Positions 11,081 through 22,332 of a DNA stretch of 64,000 bases are shown one piece after another; the stretch's first letter is position 1, and each line of letters begins with the position of its first letter. A program made the translations under genes and the position numbers. The DNA comes from Lojkania enalia (lineage: Eukaryota > Ascomycota > Dothideomycetes > Pleosporales), in assembly GCA_010094045.1 (NCBI GenBank), contig ML986588.1, positions 248,001 through 312,000 of the forward strand, written 5' to 3'. The notes under the pieces are model-generated. The model did no database searches. It was given only the letters and a program-made list of their open reading frames with translations, and was not told where the DNA came from.

Positions 11081-12212
11081 CGCTACTTGTTACTGGTACT
11101 GGCAAGGCTTGATAGGGGACCGCGTACATATTTTCTTGTTCGAGTAAGCTTGGGGTGGGATGGCGGCAGTGGCAGGGGTATCTGAGTCAACCGGCGCGCT
11201 GGCGAGACATAGTGTGATGGTACTGTATAGCAGAGTAATACCCTCGTAATTCGATAAGTTGCCAATTTGTCATTTTTCGTATCTGGCCAGAGTGGCATTG
11301 GCTACTGGGAAAGGGCCGGGGAGTACGTGCCACACGACGGCAGCAGTAGTCGCGCTTGAAGTAATATAGTCATCATGGATGGCCCCGGCTAGACGGGCGA
11401 GGGGCAGGAGGACGAGGAGAAGTTTATTGACGGACGCATGTAGTTGTGATCTAATCTATGCACAGATACATAGATAGCATAACGAGTAATGATCCAAACG
11501 TTGCACAGCTGGGACGGGGGAGGGAGCAGGGAGAGTGGGCCGCAATCCGCAGCCAATCGCTAGAGCTGCCCGTGTAATCCGCCGAGCCGTATTCGGCGCG
11601 TTCATGCAAGCCGCCGCCGCCGCCACGACTGGTGCTTCTGCTCTGGAAGAAAAAAAATTCGGTCCTTGTCATGCTGCTGATGCTGTGTATCATCCATCTA
11701 TCCATCCTTCCATCCTTCCAGCTATCCATCCATCTACATGCCCCTCTCGACGACGGTTCGCACAGCCGGCCGACAGACGCACGACGACGATCGGGCTGTC
11801 TCTGACGCAATCGCAAATTCTCCGAAGACTGCAGCATTTGGATACGGCACAGTGCTCCGTACGTACATAGAGCGTACAGTACATACCGAACTTGGCACTT
11901 GTAGTCCGCCTGATCGAGGACGGAGGGCTGCAAGGGAGGCGGCCTAGGTGTACGTGTTAAGATTTATCGAATACGCTAGCAGCGGCGCTCGTAGGAAGAT
12001 TTCCCTCCAGCGCGCGCGCCCCCCTTACTACGGTACCGAGACTTCCACGGTTGCTCCTACCCCCAACAAAACCTAAACTACTCTCCCATCTCGACTCACC
12101 TCCACCTCACCACAGTCTGTGCCTGCGCTCCCTCTCTTCCCCCTTCGCCCCTCCCCCTCTCCTCTCTCCCCCCTCCCTGCTCTGCCCTGGCGGCACCGAC
12201 GCATCTGCCGAC
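11081..12212. other. Intergenic region between FamA-1 and FamA-2
   Basis: 1.1 kb without a convincing gene. It holds a CATC/CCAT tetranucleotide microsatellite, a short GCC repeat near 11610-11625, a CG dinucleotide run near 12010, and a strongly CT-rich tract (~12100-12200) directly upstream of the FamA-2 start, typical of fungal promoters or leaders. Confidence 0.55.
11691..11737. repeat. CATC/CCAT-type tetranucleotide microsatellite
   Basis: An imperfect run of CATC, CATT and CCTT units is read directly from the sequence. It generates spurious ORFs on both strands. Confidence 0.8.
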
Positions 12213-14533
12213 ATGGACGAGTCGATTCCCGTGCGCTGGAACCGGCAGCAATGGCTGTGTGTGTTCAGCAGCCACAGCCCGACCATTCGGAAGGTGACCG
12301 AGTATCTGGGGCTAGGCCTTTCCGCGTCGAGCTCCAACACCAACAGAGGCATCCCTAAATTCGACGCGCCCGAGTACCGCCGCCTCTCCGCGGAGGTCAC
12401 GCGCCTGTCCAAGGACCTGCCCAAGGACCGAGACGCTTTGCTGGACGTCGCCACCGATGGCAGCTCGCTCGAGGACGAGCTCGACGACCTGCTGGGAATG
12501 CTGGGCCCGCAGATTTGGGGTAGGAATGCCGACCGTTCTCGGCTACTAACACCTGATCCGTCCAGTAAGACCTATACCAAGGACCTTTTTTACGAGGATC
12601 CCGAGGACAGAGAAATGTAAGGCCTCTCGTACTCTTGCGCGCACGAAATTAGATTTTTTTTTTTTTTAAAAAAAAATAAATTTGTTCTTAAATTTTTATT
12701 TTTAACAATATTTTTTTTTATTGGCTTTTTTTTTAAAATTATTTTTTAAAAGCACGCCGCTGACGGCCCCATGGAATTAAAACACACATCCATCGCTGGA
12801 TTATTATCAAGGCATGCTACTACATCCGCAACCAAAAGCTTAAGCGGTCGTCGGCTCCCGGCGACTACGAGACCCTCGCCGACCTTGATGCAGCGGATGG
12901 CGCGCCGAGCCCAACAAAGCCGCAGTTACTGGTGAAACTTCCACTCCAATCACCGCGCCTATCAAAATTTCTAAGTCCCCCACAGTCCCCAGAGGAGACG
13001 TTGCCGTCGACCTCCTTGCAACTCCAGGATTCATCCTCTGCACTTCCAATCAATGTGCGGAAACGGAAGAGCGAGGCTTCGTTCGATCAATCCGATGATG
13101 AGGATGATGCGTCTCGAGGAGCCGCTTCCGCTCCGCCCATGAAGCGTTCTTATTCAAGCGCAACAATGCCACTCCCGAGAAAAAGCCCTCGGAAGTCGCT
13201 TGCCGCAGTGAGACTTAGTCCCGAAAATCTGCCACCCATTGCAAGCCAATCCGATCAGCGCCGCTCACCGGCTAGTTCGGTGGCACCATCTGAGGCCTCG
13301 CGTCCTCTACTTAGCCCACTATCAAGTAATGCGCTGAACGGTGCACCGAGGGTAGCGAACCCTGCGCCGAATGGTTTCACTGCCGTCAACGCTCCTGCGG
13401 CGCCTGCAGCTGCACCCTCTCCACCAAAAGTTCCTATCGCGCCTGGCAACGGGTATAACAGCCCGTATGGAGCTCCCCATGCCGCTCAGAATGAATCAAG
13501 TACACCCAATGGCGCCAGTGTTCACGTGACACCTGCTGTCCAGAATGGAACAAGTGCTCGCAACTCACCAGGCGTTCCAAATACCTCGCACGCAAACATC
13601 GCACCAAAACCTCCGCTAGCGTCTAGTACACCTCCTCTTCCTATACATTCTCATACGCCTCCCCATTCTATGAATACTCAGAATTTCCATTCGATTAATT
13701 CTCAAAACCCTCCCCCCCCGGCTAATGTACACAACCCTTCTTCCGTCAATGCTCAGACTATTTCCTATGGGGCGAATCCAGTAAATCAACAACATGCATA
13801 TCACAATCATAGCATCCCGAATGGCCCGGCTGCTGTCAAAGCCCACCATTCTCCGCAAATGTACAGCTCTCCAAATTTTAGCCCTCACCTAACTATACTT
13901 CCATCTAATGCTCCGCTGCAATCTAATGGTCCGCTCACAACGAATACTCAGCCCCAATCCGATGGCCCGCCTCCAAACGGCCGGATCAAAGAAATGTCGA
14001 ATGACAATGTTCAGGCTGTCAACCCCCACGACATAGACATGCTTCAATTTGAACTCCTTCCATCGCTGATGAAATATTTCTTTCCTAAGAACGGTCCACA
14101 GACTGACGAATATACCCTTCTCCACATGCTCGAGCAAGTGTGGGCTCGGAATGAATCGACGTTCCGTCGACAAATGGGCTCGTTGTATGATGCCCAGGGC
14201 AAGGTGCTCCAAGCATGGATCGAAGAGCGACGCAAAATTAGCCAGCTTCAGCGCTCGATGGAGGGACAGCCCGGTGTGCCACACTCCGAGATGATTGACC
14301 GCCTTCTTGCAATGAATGATTTGCGCGTCATGCGGTTGAAGTGGAAAGCCATGACAACATACGACGGCAGCCAGGGCGTTTCGCCCGAGGAATTGCTCTG
14401 CAGAACTTTCGCTACTATGACGAAGACTGAGGGTACGGAACACTTGTTTCAGGGCGGTCTGGAGAAGCTGAATGAAAGCATCTTCGAATTTTTGAGGTCG
14501 GAAGATATGAAGATTTCAATGGCTCGGCGGTGA
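12213..14533 (+). CDS. FamA-2: clustered novel-family protein with Asn/Pro/Ser-rich linker (splice junction unresolved)
   Basis: Exon 1 (12213-12616) encodes the N-module: YLGLGL, GPQIW (~98-102), YTKDLFYEDPEDRE. A second long exon ends at the TGA 14531-14533. It encodes a basic and acidic segment, a disordered linker rich in Asn, Pro and Ser (with NGFTAVNA, also found in FamA-1), and the C-terminal module (KYFFP, WIEERRKISQLQR, TFATMTK). Family similarity says both belong to one gene. However, the clear donor (AT|GTAAGG, phase 2) does not match the only nearby AG acceptor (ending 12811, phase 0), so a simple splice shifts frame and stops at ~12930. An in-frame HRWIII segment upstream of that AG also resembles FamA-1, hinting that a true acceptor is missing. 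Sequencing error, a non-canonical splice or gene decay are all possible. A 3' UTR intron (14571-14623) is likely. Confidence 0.65.
12654..12750. repeat. Near-pure A/T homopolymer tract inside FamA-2 intron
   Basis: About 95 bp made almost only of long T and A runs. It lies in the intron separating the two FamA-2 coding parts and is a plausible site of assembly error. Confidence 0.85.
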
Positions 14534-15763
14534 AGAGAACCTTGTTCTAAATGTTTTGTCTTTGTAATTGGTAAGTGGCATCCGGGCGATACAAGCATGA
14601 TATTGGCTGACGCCGTGTTGCAGTAAGAGTACTATCCCGTTGGATTATTTGGGTCTATCCTTTCTTTATGATAAGGCGGATTTAATGTCGAAATTTCTCA
14701 CTTTGCAACCCATAGTCCTCGGCCTCGGCCTTACGTTTTCTTGTACGTTAGCGATGGCGTTGGAGGAGAAAAGTGTATTTTTTGTTTTTGTTTTTGTTTT
14801 TGGATTATTGGCGAGCGAGCGCTCTCGCCGCATAGTCTATGTGTCTGAATATTCAGACGCTTTGGCGTTGTTTAGGGCTGGCGGGTGGTGCGGCGTCTCT
14901 GGAAATTTTTTTTTTTATTTTACTTTATCTTAATACCAGGATGTAATCGGGCTAGGCGAGTGGACTTGTGTAAATTGTGAGAATTTGTGGTTTTCTTGTG
15001 GCATGCGCTTTGCTAGGTTTTGGGCTGAGGGCTTGGACGGCACGGATCTTGGTGGAGGTGAGAAGTATTTTAGTCGGTGACGCGATGTACATTTGTTCGA
15101 TTTGCGATCAATCTTTATTAGAACCGGATTCTAAGGCTAGTAAATATATGCTAAAAGACCAATAACTTCCACATAGTCCGCATGCGCAGCCGTGCTTGCG
15201 CAGATTGTTGACCCGTTTTCGCCATGCATGACGTACCTTCCTCGTGCATTCCATGTTCATACGAGTACTGGTGTAGATGAGCCTTGCATCCGATTTTCAG
15301 AATCATACATAGACTTAATCATATATATCCGTCATGGCCGTCTGATTCCAGAATTCAGACGTGGGAGCTAGGAGCTTCCGTTCGGCGGGCTTCCGTCAGC
15401 TCCTTCCCCAACCGCGTCTTTGGTTCAAAGACGGTGTTGGGAAGGTCAAAGCCATACTGCTAGGGCTCTCGCTCTCATTTAGATTATGAAAAAGAACCCT
15501 GATGATTGACTAATTTCTCATATCGGGCATTTGAACTAATGCAGCTATATATATATATATACACTAATGGACTGAAACTTACAACCAGTAAGTCCACTTC
15601 ATAATAACCCTGCAGCTATATAGCCATCATTGAAACATTTAAATCCTGATGATACATCTGCTGCATCCGAAAGAAAGTTGAACCCTAAGTAATTAGGGAA
15701 CCATAAATGTGTCCTTAAACCCTAAGACTCATCACTCTCAATTTCCCGCGCCGGCGAAGCCCA
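14534..15763. other. Convergent intergenic region between FamA-2 and FamA-3
   Basis: 1.2 kb between two convergent 3' ends. It holds the probable 3' UTR intron of FamA-2, a TTTTTG hexanucleotide run near 14776-14802, a long hairpin at 15402-15445, a small GTCTGA/TCAGAC stem near 15340-15360 and an AT dinucleotide run near 15546-15560. No coding frame is supported. Confidence 0.55.
15402..15445. repeat. Inverted repeat / hairpin
   Basis: Two arms of about 20 nt pair almost completely. The inner seven base pairs (GTCTTTG with CAAAGAC) enclose a GTT loop, and the outer CCTTCC arm pairs with GGAAGG. It lies in the convergent gap, so it could affect 3' end formation or be a small element remnant. 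Confidence 0.7.
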
Positions 15764-17575
15764 TCACTCGCACCCTTTAACATACCCAAAGTCCGAGTTC
15801 CAGGAAAACAGCTGTTTATTGAAGCGCACCACCGCCTCAGTATAGCGTCCCGGACCCATAAGATGCCCGCTAAGGCTCGCAAAGACCTCAGACAACATCT
15901 CCGAGATAGATTCCAGTTTCCCCAACCTCGCGTACAACACTTGGCATTTCGTGATGTAGTACTCCGTTGTATCAAAAGCCTTTGTACTGAGAATCCGCCT
16001 CCATTCTTCTGGCGTATGCTGCGGGAGATTGCCGTCCGACGGATGGAGACCGACTGTCCTCCCGATTACCTCCGCGTTATCGCGCCACGATATCCAAATC
16101 CTGAGTGTGTGGTCTCGATAATTGAAAATCTCCAGGCCCATGCTCTGCAGATTGTTCTCCTTTTCCGCGTCCCACAGTTCTAGGATGAGTTTGTTGAGTT
16201 CTTTGGATTTGTCCCATTGCTCGTTGACGTCAGTGTAATTGGCGTGGCTGAAGTGGCCGGTGCCAAATTCGCCGAGGAGGAGCGTTCGGAGTTCTAGGCG
16301 CTTTAATTTTATATCGTTTTCAGCGTCTCGTTGGGAAGTGCCGGAGGGAGAGTCGGAGCAAGTAGTTTCCCGTTCGTCTTCACGGTCATTCGCTTGATTA
16401 TTTTCTTGTTCAATGTTCTCTCCGTCTCTGGGATGTACATTATCATCGTAGTTTGTTTCGCTCGGTGCATTATGTGAAGGATGGACCCCGCCACTTTGCA
16501 GGCTCCTCTCTTGACTTCCTTCAATATTGTATAGAGCGTCTCCCATTTCGGAAAGGCCATCGGGCGGATCTGAAAAGGGGGAATCTTCCTCATCCTCGTG
16601 GTCTGAATGATTGGCAGGTGTAATGTTTGGAACAGCCTCGCCAACGGTCAGGTCCGGGTGTCTAGAGTTTGTATGTCTAGAGACATTTTCGTTATGCACC
16701 GGGCCTAGACGAGGGGTAGAGTTTGAAAAATCCTTGCTATGTACTGGGTCTAGATGAAGTCAGTGTCCGGATAGACAATCAAATTAAGTGAACTTGCCTG
16801 TATCAAAAGGTTCTGGACTATCTGGGTTCAACTCAGGAATATAATAGGACAAGGGTCGGTTGTTGAGGCGAAGGCGGAAGCGTTTCGGTTCAGGACCTAG
16901 CAGTTCTTCATCGCTATCTTCCCTGCCCGCGTCTACCCTTTGTGATCGATAAATATGTCCCGAGGGCTTATATGGCATGTCCTTGTCAATATTGCGTTTG
17001 GTAGGCTTACTCATAGTACTTCGTTCCTCCCCCTTGGGGGCGGTACTAGTGGGTGTGTTTCCTGGAACACGGTCTGTTTGCTCGACATGGTTGTAGTGGT
17101 AATGGGCTGCTTTGGCGTAGGCCAGATGTTCGAGTTGCAGTTTTATATACTCTCTATGGACGGGGTTCTCAATAAATAGATCCTTAGCGTAGTACTGGTC
17201 CTCCCCTGCTCGGATCAAGTGAGGCCTTGGCCTCGATGGACCGGAATTGTCACTGGCCGATTCGTTCCAGATTTTCGGACCAAACCTATCAACAAGCCTT
17301 CCGATGGCGTCTTGGAGTAGCCTACCGGTCTGCCATTCTTGGGAGAGTTTGACCAGATTATCGTAAGGGAGCGTCTTTGACAGCTTATCGATTGCCTGGT
17401 ACAAGTCGCGAACATGCTGTGACTCGAAGATCGGTACGCCACGGCCTTTCTTCACCTCACGAAACCCCAAAGCGCGGCGAATCGCCCTGTTTTCCGGGGG
17501 CTTCCTGTTGAGGTTTACCGCGAGGATGACCTCACGAGTGGCCGTCTGAATGTTAAAGGCGTCCGCGAGCGGCAT
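15764..17575 (-). CDS. FamA-3: clustered novel-family protein, two exons with GC-AG intron
   Basis: Exon 1 runs 17575-16798 and exon 2 16749-15764, giving 587 aa. The intron donor is CAG|GCAAGT, a textbook GC-AG intron, and the acceptor is TCATCTAG; the phase matches. The N-module spans residues ~1-143 with a RRALGF helix, GPKIW (~99-103) and YYAKDLFIENPVHRE. Unlike FamA-1 and FamA-4 there is no intron at the end of the module. Basic/acidic patches and a Ser/Asp/Glu-rich linker follow (DHEDEED). The C-module has LILELWDAE, F-x-Y-R-D-H-T-L-R-I-W-I helix and VFASLSGH, which align with FamA-1 and FamA-2. It is transcribed toward FamA-2, so this is a convergent paralogue pair. Function unknown. 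Confidence 0.78.
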
Positions 17576-20340
17576 CGTTTAGAAAATGCTGGCGCGGATG
17601 GATAAAGAAAATAAGGGGGAATTGAAAAGACTTTGGTCGTCTGCAGCCTCTGCCTGTCTTGCGTGTTCACACTTGTTGGTGTAGGCGCGAGTGGACAAGG
17701 AGCGGTGGAAGACTGGCGGGGGACGAGAAAGTGCGTTACCCAGGTAGGTAGGAGCGCCCGCATGTAGTGCGCGACACAACCTCCACAGTCTCGGCGCCGT
17801 TTATCTATCTTAGCACGCAAGAAAGAAGCCCTGTCGTGCTCTTGAATTGCTGTTGATCGAACGTACTTCCGTCCAAGATGCTGTCGTGGGAGTTCGTGGG
17901 TGCGCGGGGGCTAGTCAAAAGGAAGGGCATATTTAGAAGCCTTCCAATGCCAAAACCTCGTTAGGTGAGCTAGCCCAAAATGAACGTCGCTCACTATTTC
18001 GGCAACAAAGACGGGGTGGTGAGAGGATATTGTCTCACAGCACGAACACTGACATTAGCCCCATATGGACCAGAGCCAGGGCTTAGAAAAAGCGACAGAT
18101 CACTTTTCGCGGAAAGGGCCAGTAGTATCGTCTTCCCCAAAGAAAGAGCGATACATGGTGATAGGATCTTGGGATAAACTTGTATGCTCACTGGCCCTTG
18201 TTTTGATTAATTAATTGAAAACATTCGGCCATGAATGTCGACGCCGTTTCTCGATGTTGTCTTAGCAACTACACTGTAATCCTCGCAATTAGTGATATCT
18301 TGTGCTGGACCAAGGCTGCTTGCACTTATCGTAATAAGAACTACCCTAGTATTGAGTCAATAAGCACGTGATACTAGGAATAGAAGTGAAACAAACTTCG
18401 AGACGAGCACACTCCAAAGAGCAGCTTTAGTACGAATAAGCATCTAACAGTATGTTGGAGAACTATATCTACTTATTGTGTCTCCAGAGATCAGAGACGA
18501 TTGTATCGTAATGATTGTCAGCATACTCTAATGACTACAGGCAATTTAAATGTTGCCGGCGCGAAACTGAGTTGATTCCAAGGCTTGTCAAGAAAGCTAG
18601 AGCAATCTGCTATGGGCATGCACCGCAAAATGTGGTTTGCGAACAATTCGTTGCTACACTTTAAACATCCCAATGTAGAAACTCCCAATTTAACGTCTTT
18701 GAAGCTCATGAGGAACCTGTGGATCTTCCTCTTCCTCGCACCTAAAGATCGCATCGTTCCTCAAAGGAAGTTAACCCCTTGTTGCTGAACTGAAAAAGGT
18801 GGTAATTTCACGGCTTCGAGTTGTCTCTGGTCATATACCGAAGAACCCGGCCTAAGTCATCCGCGATATGTTTTAGATTTTATCCACCCCTGGAGATCCA
18901 AAATAGATTACCGCATTATTTGATATTGCCCTTTGTGGTTTGGAAGTGCCCCTCATTGCTGGAGCGAGGCCTCCAGTTGGATTTTGTTAGGAAGGGCAAC
19001 TGCTTTTGACTAGGATGCGTGCACGCTTTGGTTCCCAAGGCGCTCGTCGTAATACGCTAGACATTCTATATGTATGCTAGATCGTTCAAGTCTTCATGGC
19101 TGATTCGAATATGCCTCGTATTCTAATCAGTCTACATCTTTTAGAAGATCTCGTTGATAGCGTTCGAGATGGGCCACATGTTCTCGACAGTATTCTCAGT
19201 AGTGATTGGGCGGCGGAATTCGACTGCTGACCGTGATCTAAGCATTTATTTTTCTGGTATTGGAGTTGCAATGAGACGCCCGATTCTAAATGCAATTAAA
19301 GGGTCATTAATGTGGCGGCCTCTGCTCTTGGGTTGATCGTCTTCACTATTGTCGGCACTTTGCGGCGGCTTTTTTGACGCGAGCTATCCACTAAGCCATT
19401 AATGTCTTCCGTAACAGCTCGAATAGGCTCGTCGCTCGTTTCATGAAAACAATCGCGGCATCTATTCCTGTCCGCATTTTTTCAAGTCGATCCTTGACCT
19501 CAGGCAATCTGACTCTGCTGCTGTGTCAACAAAACATATCTTCTTGACCAATATTGAGCCTAGGAGATCCATCAATTTGCATCTCCGAGGATCGATACGC
19601 CCAACAAGAAAGTCTAGGATTGTATAGGATATGTCCGCTAAATGATTTTCAGGCTTTCCCGACGATATGCTTTGTGGATTATGGTCGGTTACGCCTGCGT
19701 CGAAACTGCGCACAGGCGAAAGAGAAAGGCGACTCTCCGGCAGTTGTTCCTATAATTCACCGTCCCTGTTGGTCTCGGTCTCGGATTCTTGTAGACTAAG
19801 ATGCACATCCTCGCTCGACGCCAAGAATGGGTAATGCCATAAATGGACAATAATGACTTTGTGGCAAACGTGTGGTTACACCAGGAGCACTACTTTCGGG
19901 AAACCTTGATACATAGGGAAAGTGTACAGTGGATTGGCACCAAAGTGACCAATTTCATGCAAACATCCCCAGACCCATAGGTGCAAATGCATAAACTCAA
20001 TAACAGCAGGTACTTTGTGCTAAACACTTGTTTAACTCGCAATCTGTAAGATTCGTAGAGAACCTTTGAAGCCGTTGCTAATAGCCTTCGCTTATATTAC
20101 TCGTCTCTATTCCTCTTTACCTCATGACGGCACAGTTGGTTATATTAAGAGATGACGTATTAATTTTCTCTAGATTATAGCCAAGAATCCAGGAAAAGTA
20201 GTCCTAGGTGATTTAAACGCACAAAAATAGTCTTTCCGGAATGGCCACACTAGCTGCCCGTACAATCATTCATGAGACAGTGCTGTGTCTCATCATATTC
20301 TGCCTTGAAGCATAGTTTAAATACCAATCCGTCCAATGAA
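17576..20340. other. Gene desert between FamA-3 and FamA-4
   Basis: 2.8 kb with no supported gene. The first few hundred bp are presumably the FamA-3 promoter. On the minus strand around 19460-19790 a ~95-codon open stretch follows a possible acceptor, and neighbouring frames also read as protein-like pieces. This could be a decayed gene, but no family was recognised. No family signature (GPxIW) was found here. Confidence 0.5.
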
Positions 20341-21388
20341 TTACATCAAGTCCAGTCCACATTCTACTTCGCACGCTCGGGGAGCGCCTTGATAGAGTGG
20401 AGATTCGCGAAAGATGTTAAGAACTCTCTGGAACATGGCTTCTGACCCTCTGGTTCCTCGCTCGACCCGAATCGTTGCATTTTCGGACATATCCTCGGGT
20501 AATTGGAAGATAATCCAACTGCAGTCGGACTGAATTTCGTCACTAATGGCCGAAAAGCATTCATCCGACGTATAATCGTCGGTGAGAAGAAGTGATCCCC
20601 GGGGGGATATGTGGCCACTCGCTAGAGAGGAAGCCCGGTATAAACGAAGTTCCATCTGAAAGTAGCCTGGATTTCGATCAGAATTTTCAGGTGCGTCCCT
20701 TTGAACCTGTTTTCCCCGCGTTCGGGCACCGATCACAGAAGTCGGAGAATTCGAGCTGATATACTCATGAGAAGCACTTGGAGAGCCGGTACCGCGAACA
20801 CGATCGGATGTTAACTTGGGAGCTTTCCCAGAACAGCCCTTTCCAGAAGGCTTATTCTGGGGCGTGGCTGGTGCGGGCTTGCTAGACCTTGATATGTGTC
20901 GCTCGCCTTTCTTATTAATGAGACCATCTACATCGACGTCGGGGCGAGCTTGCTTAGACAAGATCATGTTGCGCAGGTGTTTTTTCAGTCTTTCCTATAG
21001 TTAGTTTCAATATTTTTGTTATATTCAAAGCCACTCACATTGCTTGATCTCTAGGATATACAAGGTTTGAAGGGTATAGCGTGCCTTTTGCTGGTTTCCG
21101 CAGGTGGGACCTGTCACCACGTCCTGGCTGGGGCCAGATTTGCGGGCCAAATTCTACTAATAGTTTATCGAGTTCGCTATTAAAGAGGCTCGGGTCCTCT
21201 CGGTCCAAAGATGCCCCTTCATCACGAAGCAATCGTCCGAACAAGGAAGGAATCTCGGTCTTGTAGAGCTGTAACACAGCTTTATTGGTGAAAACTGGGC
21301 GCTTGACGATGATTCTCGGATCCTCAACTTCCTTTCCAAATGTTCTTAGACCGAGGGCTTCGACATGTTCGATTACGCCGCTAGGCAT
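20341..21388 (-). CDS. FamA-4: hybrid family member (FamA N-module, FamB-like C-terminal domain)
   Basis: Exons 21388-21039 and 20989-20341 give 332 aa. The donor is AT|GTGAGT; the acceptor that keeps frame is GAAAG, eight bases after an ACTAAC branch site, not the nearer TATAG, which would give a stop after two codons. The N-module is short: EALGL near the start, GPQIW (~81-85), LYPSNLVYPRD. The middle is basic and Ser/Thr-rich. The C-terminal ~110 residues (WIIFQLPED, RVERGTRGSEAMFQRVLNIF) do not match the C-module of FamA-1 to -3. They resemble the C-terminus of the adjacent gene at 22333-23806 (MTYQLPGN, TIRGGNETAFDRLQTSL). This suggests a domain swap or fusion within the cluster. Function unknown. 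Confidence 0.75.
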
Positions 21389-22332
21389 GCCGCTAGCCGT
21401 CAGGCGGTGAACTTCAGTAAATTATTGAAGTCGTGAAATATTGAGAGATGGATGAGATCGTGGTAGTAAGCGTATTCAAAGGCTTCAGCTAGGATAATAC
21501 GATATGCCTTTTAAGTTGTTGTGGGTAGCGGCAAGGGTGGGACGCGGGGGTGGGATTGTGGCCTGAAGCTAGTCGCTAAATGGGTTTAGCGCGGATTTGA
21601 ATGCCTGAATTGCTCAGGAGCTGGCAGTGCCGCATTTACCTTCACTTCGAGCCACGAAGGGCAGCATGTCTTCGCATGGTGGTGAACGCTTTCGTGACTC
21701 ACACGCTGACTCGCTTATTATCTTTACGCCTTGTTTTTATCCATTCTATTGTAAGCAGAGTGCATCGTTACAACAGCCTACCAGCCTCCCTAAATATTCA
21801 ACGCCCTACCTCTCAACACCTTCATCCGATCCTGTCGAGGATATATTAAAACAACCCTTTCATTAAAGGCTCGATAACTACTAATATTTTGCTTTAATCA
21901 CATATTCCATTTCAAATTTTCGGTTGCAATACGCCTCCTTTTCAAGACTAAAATTTGCACGCGGATGATATGCCCTTCGTACTCGTGTTTCTATCCTCTA
22001 ATTGCTCAGCGATTTTCCTTCCACCCAACTCAACGCTACCAAGCTACTCCCATAGTCTATTCCGAATCCATCGATCCTTAGCTCAGTCACCAATCTTTCC
22101 TCGCACGCCTTCCGCCTATCAAGCTACTCAATAAAGTGAGTCTTACGTCCCAATTATCGTCCGAATTACAGCATATCATCTAAATCCCATAAGCTCAGGT
22201 CTCTCCTCCTAGGTTTTGACCTTGCCATTTCAAATTAATCGCAATAGCTACAACTTCCAGAGAGGCCACCATAGTGACAATTTCGTAGAGAACCCCTCAG
22301 CAATCATTAGTTCTAATCTTCAACCGCTTCTC
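21389..22332. promoter_or_regulatory. Divergent intergenic region between FamA-4 and FamB
   Basis: 0.94 kb between divergent starts. Near 22137-22199 a GTGAGT donor-like site and a later AG suggest a 5' UTR intron of the plus-strand gene. No operator was recognised. Confidence 0.4.

Noticed and set aside
11451..11947. Long ORFs on both strands over the microsatellite
   Set aside because: Generated by the CATC/CCAT repeat; low complexity and no splice or family support.
12520..12565. Intron-like sequence (GTAGGA...CTACTAAC...TCCAG) inside FamA-2 exon 1
   Set aside because: Removing 46 nt breaks the frame and deletes part of the YxKDL region that aligns unspliced with FamA-1 and FamA-3.
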